Shown here piece by piece: positions 40,819 through 48,495 of a DNA stretch of 64,000 nucleotides. The stretch covers positions 992,001 through 1,056,000 of the forward strand of contig NZ_CP110629.1 in assembly GCF_026153455.1 (NCBI RefSeq), written 5' to 3'. Under the pieces are notes generated by a model that saw only the letters and a program-made list of their open reading frames with translations, ran no database searches and had not been told where the DNA came from. The stretch is from Marinimicrobium sp. C6131 (GTDB lineage Bacteria; Pseudomonadota; Gammaproteobacteria; Pseudomonadales; Cellvibrionaceae). The stretch's first letter is position 1. Each line of letters starts with the position of its first letter. Position numbers and translations under genes: made by a program.

Positions 40819-41283
40819 ATGAGCAGTACCTGGATCATCCTGAGCATCGTTGGAGTCGTCATCATCGTCGCTCTGGCCGTTGTTGCCGGCACTCTGCAGT
40901 ACAGAGTGCACAAGCTGAAACAGGCACGCAAAGCCCAGGAGTCGGCGTTGCAGGCCGAGAGTGATGCCCAGCGGGAGCGGATCAACAAGAGCATACAGGT
41001 CATCGCCCATTCCATCGGCTCGGACGACATCACACTGACCGAGGCCAGTATCCGGATCAGTGTCCTGCTCGACAGCCTCGGGGTGGACGATGAGGTGCGG
41101 GAAGAGTTTTCCGCCTTCTACGAGCTGAAAGGCGCAACCGAACACATCCCGTTTCTGGATGCCTGGAAAGCGCTCAGCAAGAAAGAGCAGTTCCGCTTTG
41201 ACCGGGAGCGCGCCACGCAGGAACAGTTCCACGAAAAAGCGGTGGTGGATGCCGCCAAACGCATCCGCGGCCGCCGCTTCTAA
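40819..41283 (+). CDS. DUF2489 family membrane protein
   Basis: A 154-residue protein with one N-terminal transmembrane helix (WIILSIVGVVIIVALAVVAGTL, about 5-26), then a charged helical domain. It matches my memory of DUF2489: ESDAQRERINKSIQVIAHSI, then TLTEASIRISVLLDSLGV and FLDAWKALSKKEQFRFDRER. The function of that family is unknown. GAAAGGATC precedes the ATG. It lies 54 bases downstream of rmuC on the same strand and its last four bases overlap the trmA stop on the other strand. No catalytic motif is seen. Confidence 0.8.
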   Translation: MSSTWIILSIVGVVIIVALAVVAGTLQYRVHKLKQARKAQESALQAESDAQRERINKSIQVIAHSIGSDDITLTEASIRISVLLDSLGVDDEVREEFSAFYELKGATEHIPFLDAWKALSKKEQFRFDRERATQEQFHEKAVVDAAKRIRGRRF

Positions 41284-42368
41284 CGCTTGCGAAGTACGAC
41301 GCCGCACTCCAGGTGATGGGTATACGGGAACTGATCAAACACCGCAAAATGTTCGATACGATGGGTCTGGGTAATCGTATCCAGATTATGCTTTAGCGTA
41401 TCCGGATTGCAGGACACATACAGAATATTATCGAACCGTTGGGTAATGCGGGTGGTGTGCGGATCCAGCCCGGCCCGGGGTGGATCGACAAAAATGGTGC
41501 TGAACGCGTAGCTGTCCAGGTCCACGTGGCGCAACCGGCGAAACGGCCGGACCTTATCCAGCGCCTGGGCAAAATCCTCGCTGGACATTCGCACCAGCGT
41601 CACGTTCTCCACGCCGTTCAGGCGCTGATTGTACTCGGCGGAGGCCAGCGAACTTTTGGCCAGCTCGGTTGCCAGAACGTTGCGAAAATTCTGCGCCAGC
41701 GGCAGCGTGAAGTTGCCATTCCCACAGTAGAGCTCCAGCAGGTCCCCACCGAGGGAACGGCTGTGATCCACGGCCCAGGTCAGCATTTTTTCACAGACGC
41801 GCCCGTTCGGTTGAGTGAACCCGGTTTCCACCTGCTGGTACTGGAACGTTGTGTCACCCACCTGCAAGCGCTCAATCACAAAGTCCCGGTCCAGCACGAC
41901 CTTCTGCTTCCGGCTTCGACCAATCAGGTCCACGCCCAACTGTGTTTTCAACGCTCGCGCGGCCTCTTCCCAGGCGTCATCCAGGCGCTTGTGATAGAGC
42001 AGGGTGATCAGAGCCTCGCCGGACAGCGTGGTCAGAAACTCCACCTGGAACAGTTTGAGCCGCAGTACCGGGTCGGCATTGATGGCCGTCAGCAGTTCGG
42101 GCATCAACTGATTGATCTGCTCGGAGGCAACGGGGAAATCCTCAATAAGAAAAGGTTTCTTGTATTCCCCGGGCTGATACATGGCGTAGTTCACCTGGCC
42201 ATCCTCCTGCCACATCTTGAACTCGGCACGTAACCGGTAATGGGTTTCAGGAGAGCTGAAAACGTCAATCTCGGGCAGGTCGAAGCGGGCGAAATCCTCC
42301 TTCAGTCGCGCCAGTTTCTGGTTCAACTGGGCATCGTACTGCTCGGGGAATACTTGATGAATGGCCAT
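41280..42368 (-). CDS. trmA: tRNA (uracil-5-)-methyltransferase
   Basis: TrmA methylates U54 of the T-loop in tRNA using SAM. At 362 residues it equals the E. coli length (366). Evident are FPEQYDAQLNQKLARL at the N terminus, the TRMA substrate region GFTQPNGRVCEKML, the SAM-binding motif LLELYCGNGNFTLPLA, FVDPPRAGLD, and the catalytic nucleophile in ILYVSCNPDTLKHNL. The stop overlaps that of the DUF2489 gene by four bases (convergent). A hairpin lies just upstream of the start, between this gene and the lipoprotein gene on the same strand. Confidence 0.96.
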   Translation of the reverse strand: MAIHQVFPEQYDAQLNQKLARLKEDFARFDLPEIDVFSSPETHYRLRAEFKMWQEDGQVNYAMYQPGEYKKPFLIEDFPVASEQINQLMPELLTAINADPVLRLKLFQVEFLTTLSGEALITLLYHKRLDDAWEEAARALKTQLGVDLIGRSRKQKVVLDRDFVIERLQVGDTTFQYQQVETGFTQPNGRVCEKMLTWAVDHSRSLGGDLLELYCGNGNFTLPLAQNFRNVLATELAKSSLASAEYNQRLNGVENVTLVRMSSEDFAQALDKVRPFRRLRHVDLDSYAFSTIFVDPPRAGLDPHTTRITQRFDNILYVSCNPDTLKHNLDTITQTHRIEHFAVFDQFPYTHHLECGVVLRKR

Positions 42369-42390
42369 AGTGTCGGGTCTGTGTGAAAAG

Positions 42391-42417
42391 CGGGGCGTCC
42401 GCCCCGAAAAGGGGCGG
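42391..42417 (-). terminator. Hairpin between lipoprotein gene and trmA
   Basis: On the minus strand CCGCCCC-TTTT-CGGGGCGG or the alternative CGGGGC-GGAC-GCCCCG followed by CTTTTC can form. They compete with each other, which resembles a weak terminator or attenuator just ahead of trmA. Confidence 0.45.
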
Positions 42418-42442
42418 ATTGTAACAGCTCAACGGCAGCTTT

Positions 42443-43225
42443 TCAGGGTGCCCGGCACTCACCCCAGTCGCAGACAATAAAGCTCTGGCTCTGCTGACCG
42501 CAGTAGATGCCATAGGCCTCGTGGGGCCACTCGTTGGCAATCACCACCAGTTCGGCATTCGGGCAGGTGTTCGCCATCCGCCGCTCTATGTCCCGATAAC
42601 TGCGGCCGGGGGCGAGATTGCGGGGTATTTCGAGGGCCAGGGTCGGCACGTCACCCATTGTGACCGGGCGTTCGGCATCCGCCACCAGCGCGTCCCGCAC
42701 CAGAAGGTCGCGTTCGGAGTCGGGGGTCAGGTAACGGCGCTCGGTCAAGGTCGGTTCCAGTTCATCCAGCCGGCGCTGGCAGACAATTCGCTGATTGTTG
42801 GCACTGCGCTCGTTCAGCCGCAGCTCTCGCTCCGCCCGGCCCTGATGTTCGTGTTTGAAGCGCACAGCGGACAGTGCCAGGGCGTGGCCGGCGTAGTCAC
42901 GGGTTTCTCCCGCCAGGGCCCGGTTCAACTGATTGTCGGCGCCGGAGAGTACCTCGGCGTGGGCATCCATCCAGAGGGTGCGCAAGTCCTGGGCGTACAG
43001 CTTCAGCTCCGGGCTTACCGAGGCGCACTGCGAGAGCAGGCTCTCTGTGTAAATGGCCTCCGACAGTACCGCGCGGGCCATGTCGTTGCGCTCCTCCTCG
43101 GAGGGCGGTACCACTTTGGGTCCGGCACAGGCGGTAAGCAGCAGCGCAAGTGCCGTCAACAGAGCGGGAATCACGGACCGGCCGGTGGTGGGCGCTGGTG
43201 ACCAGGCTTGAAGTGTTCGAATCAT
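42443..43225 (-). CDS. Predicted lipoprotein, cotranslated with sensor kinase
   Basis: A 260-residue protein of unknown family. The N terminus has a lipoprotein signal with a hydrophobic stretch (PALLTALALLL) and lipobox LTAC (Cys33). The mature part is mainly helical (SEAIYTESLLSQCASVSPEL, RAGRAERELRLNERSANNQR-like charged stretch) and ends in a small domain with four cysteines (ANTCPNAELV, YGIYCGQQ, FIVCDWGECRAP) that may form disulfides in the periplasm. The start overlaps the stop of the upstream kinase gene by four bases (ATGA), so expression is coupled. It may be a periplasmic accessory to the kinase; no enzyme motif is visible. Confidence 0.75.
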   Translation of the reverse strand: MIRTLQAWSPAPTTGRSVIPALLTALALLLTACAGPKVVPPSEEERNDMARAVLSEAIYTESLLSQCASVSPELKLYAQDLRTLWMDAHAEVLSGADNQLNRALAGETRDYAGHALALSAVRFKHEHQGRAERELRLNERSANNQRIVCQRRLDELEPTLTERRYLTPDSERDLLVRDALVADAERPVTMGDVPTLALEIPRNLAPGRSYRDIERRMANTCPNAELVVIANEWPHEAYGIYCGQQSQSFIVCDWGECRAP

Positions 43226-44793
43226 AAGGAAGACCCCGAAGAAAGCGAGTGAGATGGGCGATGATGTTCGGTGCGGTCGGCCAGGGGCAGCCGAATGGTA
43301 AAACAGGTACCCTCGCCGGGCATTGAGTCCACTTCGATGGTTCCGGAGTGGTGCTCGGTAATGATGAAATACGAAACCGACAAGCCGAGGCCGGTACCCT
43401 GGCCCACTTCCTTGGTGGTGAAAAACGGTTCGAAAATATGCCGGCGCACCTCTTCGGACATGCCCGGGCCGTTATCCTCGATCTGTAAAACCGCGGCCCC
43501 TCGCTCCAGGTAGGCGCGCAAGTGAATGACCGGCGCGGTGTCGGGGGTTTCGTCGCGCTCATCGCTCTGGAGTGCCTGAACGGCATTGCGCAGCAGGTTC
43601 AGAATCACCTGCTGGATCTCCGCGGCTGAGCCCACCACGGGAGGCAGGTCCGGGGCCAGCTCGGTGATGATTTCCGGGCGTCGATGCCCCTGGCTGCTCT
43701 GCAGGTTCAGGGTGTTGTCACTCAGTTCCAGCGTGTGCTGAATGATGCGCCCGAGGTCAAACTGCTCGTGCGCCCGATTGTTGCCTCGAGAGAACTCCAG
43801 CATATTGCTGACAATGTGCATTGAGCGTTCGCCCGCCTCGCGAATGTCTTCCAGAAAGTGAAACACCCGCCGCTTGGTCAGATATTGATGGAGTTGGGCC
43901 AAGTCCAGTCCCAGCTCCCGGGCCACCTTGTGATTCTGTTCGAGTTTGAGCGAGGTGCGCCGCTGAATGTTCTGAACCCCATGCAGTACCGTGCTCAAGG
44001 GATTATTGATTTCGTGCGCCATACCGGCGGCCAGTTCGCCAAGCGACATCATTTTTTCGTTCTGGATCATCATATTCTCGATGCGCACACGCATGGTGAT
44101 GTCATCCAGCCGAATCACCGCCCCGATCGCCTGCACCGCAATCAACGGATAAATACTCAGATCGGTATAGCGCGCATTGCTGCCCTGGCCCTCCTGAATG
44201 TTTTCATTCACGAAGGGTACGCCGCTTTCAATGGTGCGGGTGATCGTCTCCATGGAAATGGGCAGGGCCGGGTAGACCTCCGCCAGGGGGCGCCCCAACG
44301 CCTGCTCCGGGCTCAGGCCGGTCGCCAGTTCGGCGGCACTGTTCCAGTGCGTTACCGTCCCGTCCGGCGTCACGCCAATCAGGACGGACGGCATTGCATT
44401 GATGATGCTGTGGAGGTAGTCCTGGGTTTCCCGCAGCAGAATCTCGGTGGCCTGATGGTGAGCGACTTCGTCCTGCAACTGCTGATTGGTCTGGTTCAGG
44501 CTCTCGGTGCGTTCGGCGATACGCGCCTCAAGCTCCACCTTGTTCTGGCGCAGCGCGTTGCGCGCCCGCTTGTTGTTCAATCGGCTGCGTTGCAGACCGA
44601 TAATCAACAGCGTCTGAAACACCAGAAGAAGCACGATCACTCCCCAGAGCAGGGCAGCAGGCCACGCGGACTCTTCCTGAGCCCAGACCGCTGGTGACCA
44701 GACCAGCCACAGTCCCAGCCAGAGGAGTCGAAAACCGTGTTTCAGCCGGCGCGCATTCAAAGGCGATATCGCTCGTGTTGTTATCGGTGACAA
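43222..44793 (-). CDS. PAS-domain sensor histidine kinase (orphan)
   Basis: A 523-residue inner-membrane kinase. An N-terminal hydrophobic signal-like segment ending near AVWAQ is followed by one transmembrane helix (ALLWGVIVLLLVFQTLLIIGL, about 48-68) and a coiled coil. A PAS domain (about 125-235; INAMPSVLIGVTPDGTVTHWN) and a HisKA domain with GMAHEINNPLSTVLHG (the phosphorylated His) come next. The ATPase shows N-box NLLRNAVQAL, G1 IEDNGPGMSEE and G2 GQGTGLGLSVSY. The catalytic residues look intact. The start is TTG with no clear ribosome site, so the true start may differ. No response regulator is adjacent. It is followed by the overlapping lipoprotein gene. The kinase resembles NtrB/DctB-like nitrogen or carbon sensors in layout only. 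Confidence 0.9.
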   Translation of the reverse strand: MSPITTRAISPLNARRLKHGFRLLWLGLWLVWSPAVWAQEESAWPAALLWGVIVLLLVFQTLLIIGLQRSRLNNKRARNALRQNKVELEARIAERTESLNQTNQQLQDEVAHHQATEILLRETQDYLHSIINAMPSVLIGVTPDGTVTHWNSAAELATGLSPEQALGRPLAEVYPALPISMETITRTIESGVPFVNENIQEGQGSNARYTDLSIYPLIAVQAIGAVIRLDDITMRVRIENMMIQNEKMMSLGELAAGMAHEINNPLSTVLHGVQNIQRRTSLKLEQNHKVARELGLDLAQLHQYLTKRRVFHFLEDIREAGERSMHIVSNMLEFSRGNNRAHEQFDLGRIIQHTLELSDNTLNLQSSQGHRRPEIITELAPDLPPVVGSAAEIQQVILNLLRNAVQALQSDERDETPDTAPVIHLRAYLERGAAVLQIEDNGPGMSEEVRRHIFEPFFTTKEVGQGTGLGLSVSYFIITEHHSGTIEVDSMPGEGTCFTIRLPLADRTEHHRPSHSLSSGSSL

Positions 44794-44993
44794 AGGGGCA
44801 TTCTAACCCCCTGAGGACCTAACTTCTAACGAACTGCGTCAAAATTCGGCGCCAAATCCGAAGCGGTGCAGGCAAAGCCCATTTTCACCCGCTCCGGCAG
44901 CGTTGGCGACGGCCATGAATCCATCGCCAAATGATCAAAAAATGCCCAACAATCAACATCTTGGCTTTTTTATCAATAATTTCCCGAAAGTGT

Positions 44994-45021
44994 TTGACAC
45001 CGGTTCGGATTTCGGTAGAAT
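44994..45021 (+). promoter_or_regulatory. Sigma-70 promoter of the tRNA-Val/tRNA-Asp unit
   Basis: TTGACA (44994-44999), a 16-base spacer and TAGAAT (45016-45021). A GC-rich discriminator (GCGCAGCCC) follows, as is typical of stringently controlled stable RNA promoters. The region 44794-44993 upstream holds no gene; I see only AT-rich stretches. Confidence 0.85.
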
Positions 45022-45037
45022 GCGCAGCCCATGGCGA

Positions 45038-45113
45038 GGGTGGTTAGCTCAGTTGGTAGAGCGGCGCCCTTACAAGGCGTAGGTCACAGGTTCGACTCCT
45101 GTACCACCCACCA
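45038..45113 (+). tRNA. tRNA-Val (anticodon UAC)
   Basis: A 76-base cloverleaf. The acceptor GGGTGGT pairs with ACCACCC, the D-arm contains AGCTCAGTTGGTAGAGC, the anticodon loop CTTACAA gives TAC, the T-arm has GGTTCGACTCC, and the 3' ACCA is encoded. Confidence 0.97.
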
Positions 45114-45147
45114 CTTCGTTAAGTGCGTTCCCTTGCCATGACAGCGC

Positions 45148-45224
45148 GGACCGGTAGTTCAGTTGGTTAGAATGCCGGCCTGTCACGCCGGAGGTCGCGG
45201 GTTCGAGTCCCGTCCGGTCCGCCA
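45148..45224 (+). tRNA. tRNA-Asp (anticodon GUC)
   Basis: A 77-base cloverleaf. The acceptor GGACCGG pairs with CCGGTCC, with discriminator G and encoded CCA. The anticodon loop is CTGTCAC (GTC), and the T-arm GCGGGTTCGAGTCCCGT matches the family. Cotranscribed with tRNA-Val, 34 bases apart. Confidence 0.97.
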
Positions 45225-45235
45225 TATTAAGAAAG

Positions 45236-45259
45236 AGCCCCACAAGTTGGGGCTTTTTT
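45236..45259 (+). terminator. Terminator of the tRNA operon
   Basis: AGCCCC, loop ACAAGTT and GGGGCT followed by six T residues, 12 bases after tRNA-Asp. Confidence 0.92.
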
Positions 45260-45285
45260 GTGCCTGTAAGAAACTGCCGTGGTTC

Positions 45286-45480
45286 GCCGCGGACGGGGCT
45301 CGAACCCGCAGGGTCGACCAATTTGTCGGGAACAAATTGGGACGGCGAAGCCGCCCGGAGGGTGAGCCTCAGGATGAGGCGAATCTTTCCCGTCCGGTCC
45401 GCGCAGCGCAAAGCGCTGCCAAGGCGTTCAGCAATCACAAGCATTTCGAGTGAGTCCCGTCCGAGGACGTGATGCTACTC
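45286..45480. repeat. Structured element carrying tRNA-Asp fragments
   Basis: Behind the terminator lies a 195-base stretch rich in tRNA-Asp pieces. CCCGTCCGGTCCGC (45389-45402) repeats the tRNA 3' end (45209-45222), GAGTCCCGTCCG (45452-45463) repeats the T-arm, and CTCGAACCC (45299-45307) is the T-loop reversed. It also has CCAATTTGT/ACAAATTGG, GGCGAAGCC and GCCTC/GAGGC hairpins. GGACGTGATG closes it, as after the long-hairpin repeats. No reading frame in it looks real. Confidence 0.6.
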
Positions 45481-45624
45481 CACAGCTAACTGAGAACCCG
45501 CCCCAAAAAAAATCCCCACAATCACGAAACTGTCACACCCCAATCGTACTCTAACCCTGACGGATCGGCGCATGGAAGGGACTCCACCATTAACGACGCG
45601 CCGCGAACCAAAGAGGATATGATT

Positions 45625-45708
45625 GTGGAAGACTACCTGGAAGACCTGCTGGATTACAGTTTCGATGACATTGACGACGACGGTGCTGAAGACTACTCCG
45701 ACCTGTAA
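45625..45708 (+). CDS. Possible acidic microprotein (27 residues)
   Basis: A very short frame with start GTG at 45625, preceded by GAGG at a spacing of 8; an in-frame ATG at 45619 lies too close to that site. The product begins MEDYLEDLLDYSFDD and ends GAEDYSDL. Thirteen of 27 residues are Asp or Glu and none is Lys or Arg. It has no neighbours in frame and lies between the tRNA unit and the coiled-coil gene. The ribosome site and clean stop make it credible, but a short acidic frame can occur by chance. The function is unknown. Acidic peptides can act as DNA mimics or metal binders; nothing here decides this. Confidence 0.4.
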   Translation: MEDYLEDLLDYSFDDIDDDGAEDYSDL

Positions 45709-45839
45709 CGCCCTCCCCCCTGAACGGGCCCGTCCGGGCCGATTATTCTGCCGACCGGATCACAGAGTCATTGCCAAGCAACCGGCATAATGCGCCGGTC
45801 AACTTGAGTGTTGGCGGATTTTGACGTTAACTGTCAATA

Positions 45840-47210
45840 GTGTCCCTGTCATCAATACCCGGTTTGCCTATGGCCCATCCCAACTCGGAACACACCGAAG
45901 CGGTGTTCTTTTTCTCTGGCGATCAGGTTGCCCGGGAGATGTTGTACACCGAGTTCGAAGCGATTCTGGATGGCTTTGTGCCGGTGCCCGACTACGCGGG
46001 CCAGACCGCCAAAGCCGCTTACCTGACCATCAATCCCCAATTGCAGATCAGCGCATTGGTGTTTTTCGTCATCGCCTTTGACGGGCGGGGCATGGTGGAC
46101 AATCGCTGGAACCTGCCGCTGCAACAGTTGGTCGAGCAGGCCTCCCGGGGGCCGGATCTGGGCGCGGGGCCGATTCGTCTGGTGTGTTTCAGTCAGTGCC
46201 CGGTGGCCTGGCAGCAGCAGTATCTGTGGGACCCGCAAATGGAGCCGGGCCGCAACAGCTTTGTGTTGTTGCGCAAATCGGTGGCGCGCAACCGCCTGGG
46301 ACTGGTGAAGTATGAACCGGAGCCCGAGGAGACAAAGGACGAGGAATCCATTGCGCCCCGTGAGGCACAGAAGCTCAGAAAGGCACTGCACGAGCACTAC
46401 TCTCAGGAGATGCGCGACCGACTGGCCCGTATGCTCAAGGAGCAGCGGCTTCGCATCACCACCCTCAACAATCGCCATGCCCGCAGAATTGATGGACTCA
46501 ACCAGGAACACCAGCAGAGGCTGCAGGCCTACCGGGACAAAGTCCGCCAACTGCAGGAGCAGAATGGCGAGCTGAGCCAGCGTCTGGAGACGTTGAAAGA
46601 GAACTTTGATGCCCAGGTTCAGAAAATCGAGGGCATGCGGGAGTACTTCAGTCATAAGCTGAAGGCGGCCCATGCAGATGAAAACCTGCAGCTCCAGACA
46701 CTGCAGGAAAACTATGAGATGGAGCTCGAGGCCCGGGTCCAGAACGCCACCGCCGAGCTGGAAGAACGCCTGGGGATGCGTGAAATGGAGTTGTTCTACC
46801 GGCACCAGCAGGAAAACAACTTCAAGGAAGAGATTGCCCGCCTGCGCCAGGAAAACCAGAGTCTGCTGGAGCAGGGTGGCGGGCAGTTGCTCGACCGGCT
46901 GGATCGGGCCGGCCTCAGTTTTGTCGCGTTTCACCCCGGTGTCGGTCAGCTCACCGTTCCCGCCAGCGAGATGGCCGCCTACCTCGACGACCCGGAGACC
47001 TTCGCGGCCCGGGCCGCCGGTGTGGTACCGGCGCTGTACAAGGAGTGGCTGGCACACTCCCGCGAGCCGGTCTGTACCGCCAAAAACGACCAGGGCCACG
47101 TCTGTGGCAAGGCTTTGGCCCAGGTCGCCCGCCCGGCCGACTTTCACCCCGGCGAAAGCGATCGCTGTGCGGCCCATCAGGTGGTGGTCGGTCAGCGCTT
47201 GGCACAGTAG
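45840..47210 (+). CDS. Coiled-coil protein with C-terminal cysteine cluster, unknown function
   Basis: A 456-residue protein I do not recognise. Residues 1-160 are a globular domain (TEAVFFFSGDQVAREMLY, LQISALVFFVIAFDGRG, IRLVCFSQCPVAWQQQYLWD). Residues about 175-350 are a long coiled coil, Gln/Glu/Arg rich (RDRLARMLKEQRLRITTLNN, QRLQAYRDKVRQLQEQNGEL). A C-terminal domain follows (LSFVAFHPGVGQLTVPASEM) and ends with CTAKNDQGHVCGKAL and DRCAAHQ, a Cys, Cys, Cys, His set that could bind zinc. The start at GTG 45840 has no good ribosome site; ATG at 45870 is an equal alternative, without a better one. The next gene begins 72 bases after its stop. No signal or membrane segment is seen. Confidence 0.75.
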   Translation: MSLSSIPGLPMAHPNSEHTEAVFFFSGDQVAREMLYTEFEAILDGFVPVPDYAGQTAKAAYLTINPQLQISALVFFVIAFDGRGMVDNRWNLPLQQLVEQASRGPDLGAGPIRLVCFSQCPVAWQQQYLWDPQMEPGRNSFVLLRKSVARNRLGLVKYEPEPEETKDEESIAPREAQKLRKALHEHYSQEMRDRLARMLKEQRLRITTLNNRHARRIDGLNQEHQQRLQAYRDKVRQLQEQNGELSQRLETLKENFDAQVQKIEGMREYFSHKLKAAHADENLQLQTLQENYEMELEARVQNATAELEERLGMREMELFYRHQQENNFKEEIARLRQENQSLLEQGGGQLLDRLDRAGLSFVAFHPGVGQLTVPASEMAAYLDDPETFAARAAGVVPALYKEWLAHSREPVCTAKNDQGHVCGKALAQVARPADFHPGESDRCAAHQVVVGQRLAQ

Positions 47211-47281
47211 GGAAAACGGCGCACAATAACGCTCAATTCCACTCGCTCAGCGAACCATGCGAAATCGGTAAGGAACGACCC

Positions 47282-48421
47282 ATGCTGTCATCGCAGCCTC
47301 AGACGCCGACCTCCGATCCGGCTTTTGATCTCTCTCTGACCCGCACCCTGGTGCCGCTCAAAGACATGAGCGAAAGCCACCTCCGGGACCTGCTGTCGCA
47401 CAGTCAGGCGGAAGTGGTCTTTGCCGGGCAGACCCTGTTTCGCGTCGGCGAATACGATCGCCAGCACCTGTACCTCCTGCACGGTGATATTCTCCTGACC
47501 GACCGGCAGGGCGCGCAGACCCGGGTCAAGGGGCGTTCAACCCTGGTGCCTCTGGCCCACCAGCAGCCCCGGCCGGTGACGGCGGTTGCCGAGACAGATT
47601 GCAGTATCCTGCGCATCGACAGTGAGCGCCTGGACCAACTGCTGACCTGGAGTCAGGTGTCGGACTATCTGCAATTGAACATCTCCCGGGAACGGGATCT
47701 GGATGAAGACATCGACTGGATGACCACGGTGTTGCGCTCCAACCTGTTTTTCAAGGTGCCGCCCCTGAATGTCGAGCAGATTTTCTATCGGCTGAAACCC
47801 CGGGTGGTCCATACCGGTGAAACCATCATCCGCCAGGGTGAAATCGGCGACTGTTGCTATTTCATCAAGGAAGGGGAGGCCGAGGTTCACCGCCATGGGG
47901 ACGGCCGTTGGACGCACCTGGCCGACATCGGTCCGGGCCGGTGTTTCGGGGAGGATGCGCTGGTGAACGATGCCCCGCGCAACGCCCGGGTGCGTATGCT
48001 CAGCGACGGCGTGCTGATGGTGCTGGACAAGCAGGATTTCTACCGACTGCTCAAGGCCCCCGAGGTGCCGACGGTACCGCTGGCCACCTTGCCGGAAGCC
48101 CGTGCCCGAGGCGCCGTGCTGGTCGATACCCGCAGCGAGGAGGAGTACAGCGCGCAGCACCTGTCGGAGGCGGTGAACATCCCGCTCAGCCTGCTGGCCA
48201 TCAAATCCCGCCTGCTGGCCGATGACGTGGAATACCTGTGCTACTGTGACACCGGCCGCCGCAGCCGGGCCACGGCCCACCTGCTGCGTCAGCAAGGGTA
48301 TCGGGCGCAGGCACTGAACGATGCGCCGGCGCTTTTTGGCGATCCTCAATGGGCAGAACAGTTCGATGACCCGACCCCTTATGTGTTAAAAGAGGGCCGG
48401 GCCTGTCCGGAGCCCGCCTGA
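47282..48421 (+). CDS. Two cyclic-nucleotide-binding domains fused to a rhodanese domain
   Basis: A 379-residue cytoplasmic protein. The first cNMP-binding-like domain (about 20-125: EVVFAGQTLFRVGEYDRQHL) is degenerate. The second (about 150-265) is better kept, with ETIIRQGEIGDCCYFIKEGE and the phosphate cassette region GPGRCFGEDALVNDAPRNA. A rhodanese domain (about 275-360) has LVDTRSEEEYSAQHL and the active loop CYCDTGRRSRA. The Cys there could carry a persulfide or act as a redox sensor. The start ATG 47282 has AAGGA seven bases ahead. Signals could be linked (cAMP or c-di-GMP to sulfur transfer), but no DNA-binding domain is present, so it is not a transcription factor. nadK follows after 74 bases. 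Confidence 0.85.
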   Translation: MLSSQPQTPTSDPAFDLSLTRTLVPLKDMSESHLRDLLSHSQAEVVFAGQTLFRVGEYDRQHLYLLHGDILLTDRQGAQTRVKGRSTLVPLAHQQPRPVTAVAETDCSILRIDSERLDQLLTWSQVSDYLQLNISRERDLDEDIDWMTTVLRSNLFFKVPPLNVEQIFYRLKPRVVHTGETIIRQGEIGDCCYFIKEGEAEVHRHGDGRWTHLADIGPGRCFGEDALVNDAPRNARVRMLSDGVLMVLDKQDFYRLLKAPEVPTVPLATLPEARARGAVLVDTRSEEEYSAQHLSEAVNIPLSLLAIKSRLLADDVEYLCYCDTGRRSRATAHLLRQQGYRAQALNDAPALFGDPQWAEQFDDPTPYVLKEGRACPEPA

Positions 48422-48495
48422 AGCTATCACCTCTGGGGCACCCCTCCGGTGCCCCGACATGCCAATAAACTGACCATTGCGACGAGAGAGTCTGA

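Noticed and set aside
45070..45444. 124-residue frame over tRNA-Val, tRNA-Asp and terminator
   Set aside because: It translates tRNA genes (the familiar GLEPATSG-type artefact) and is not a gene.
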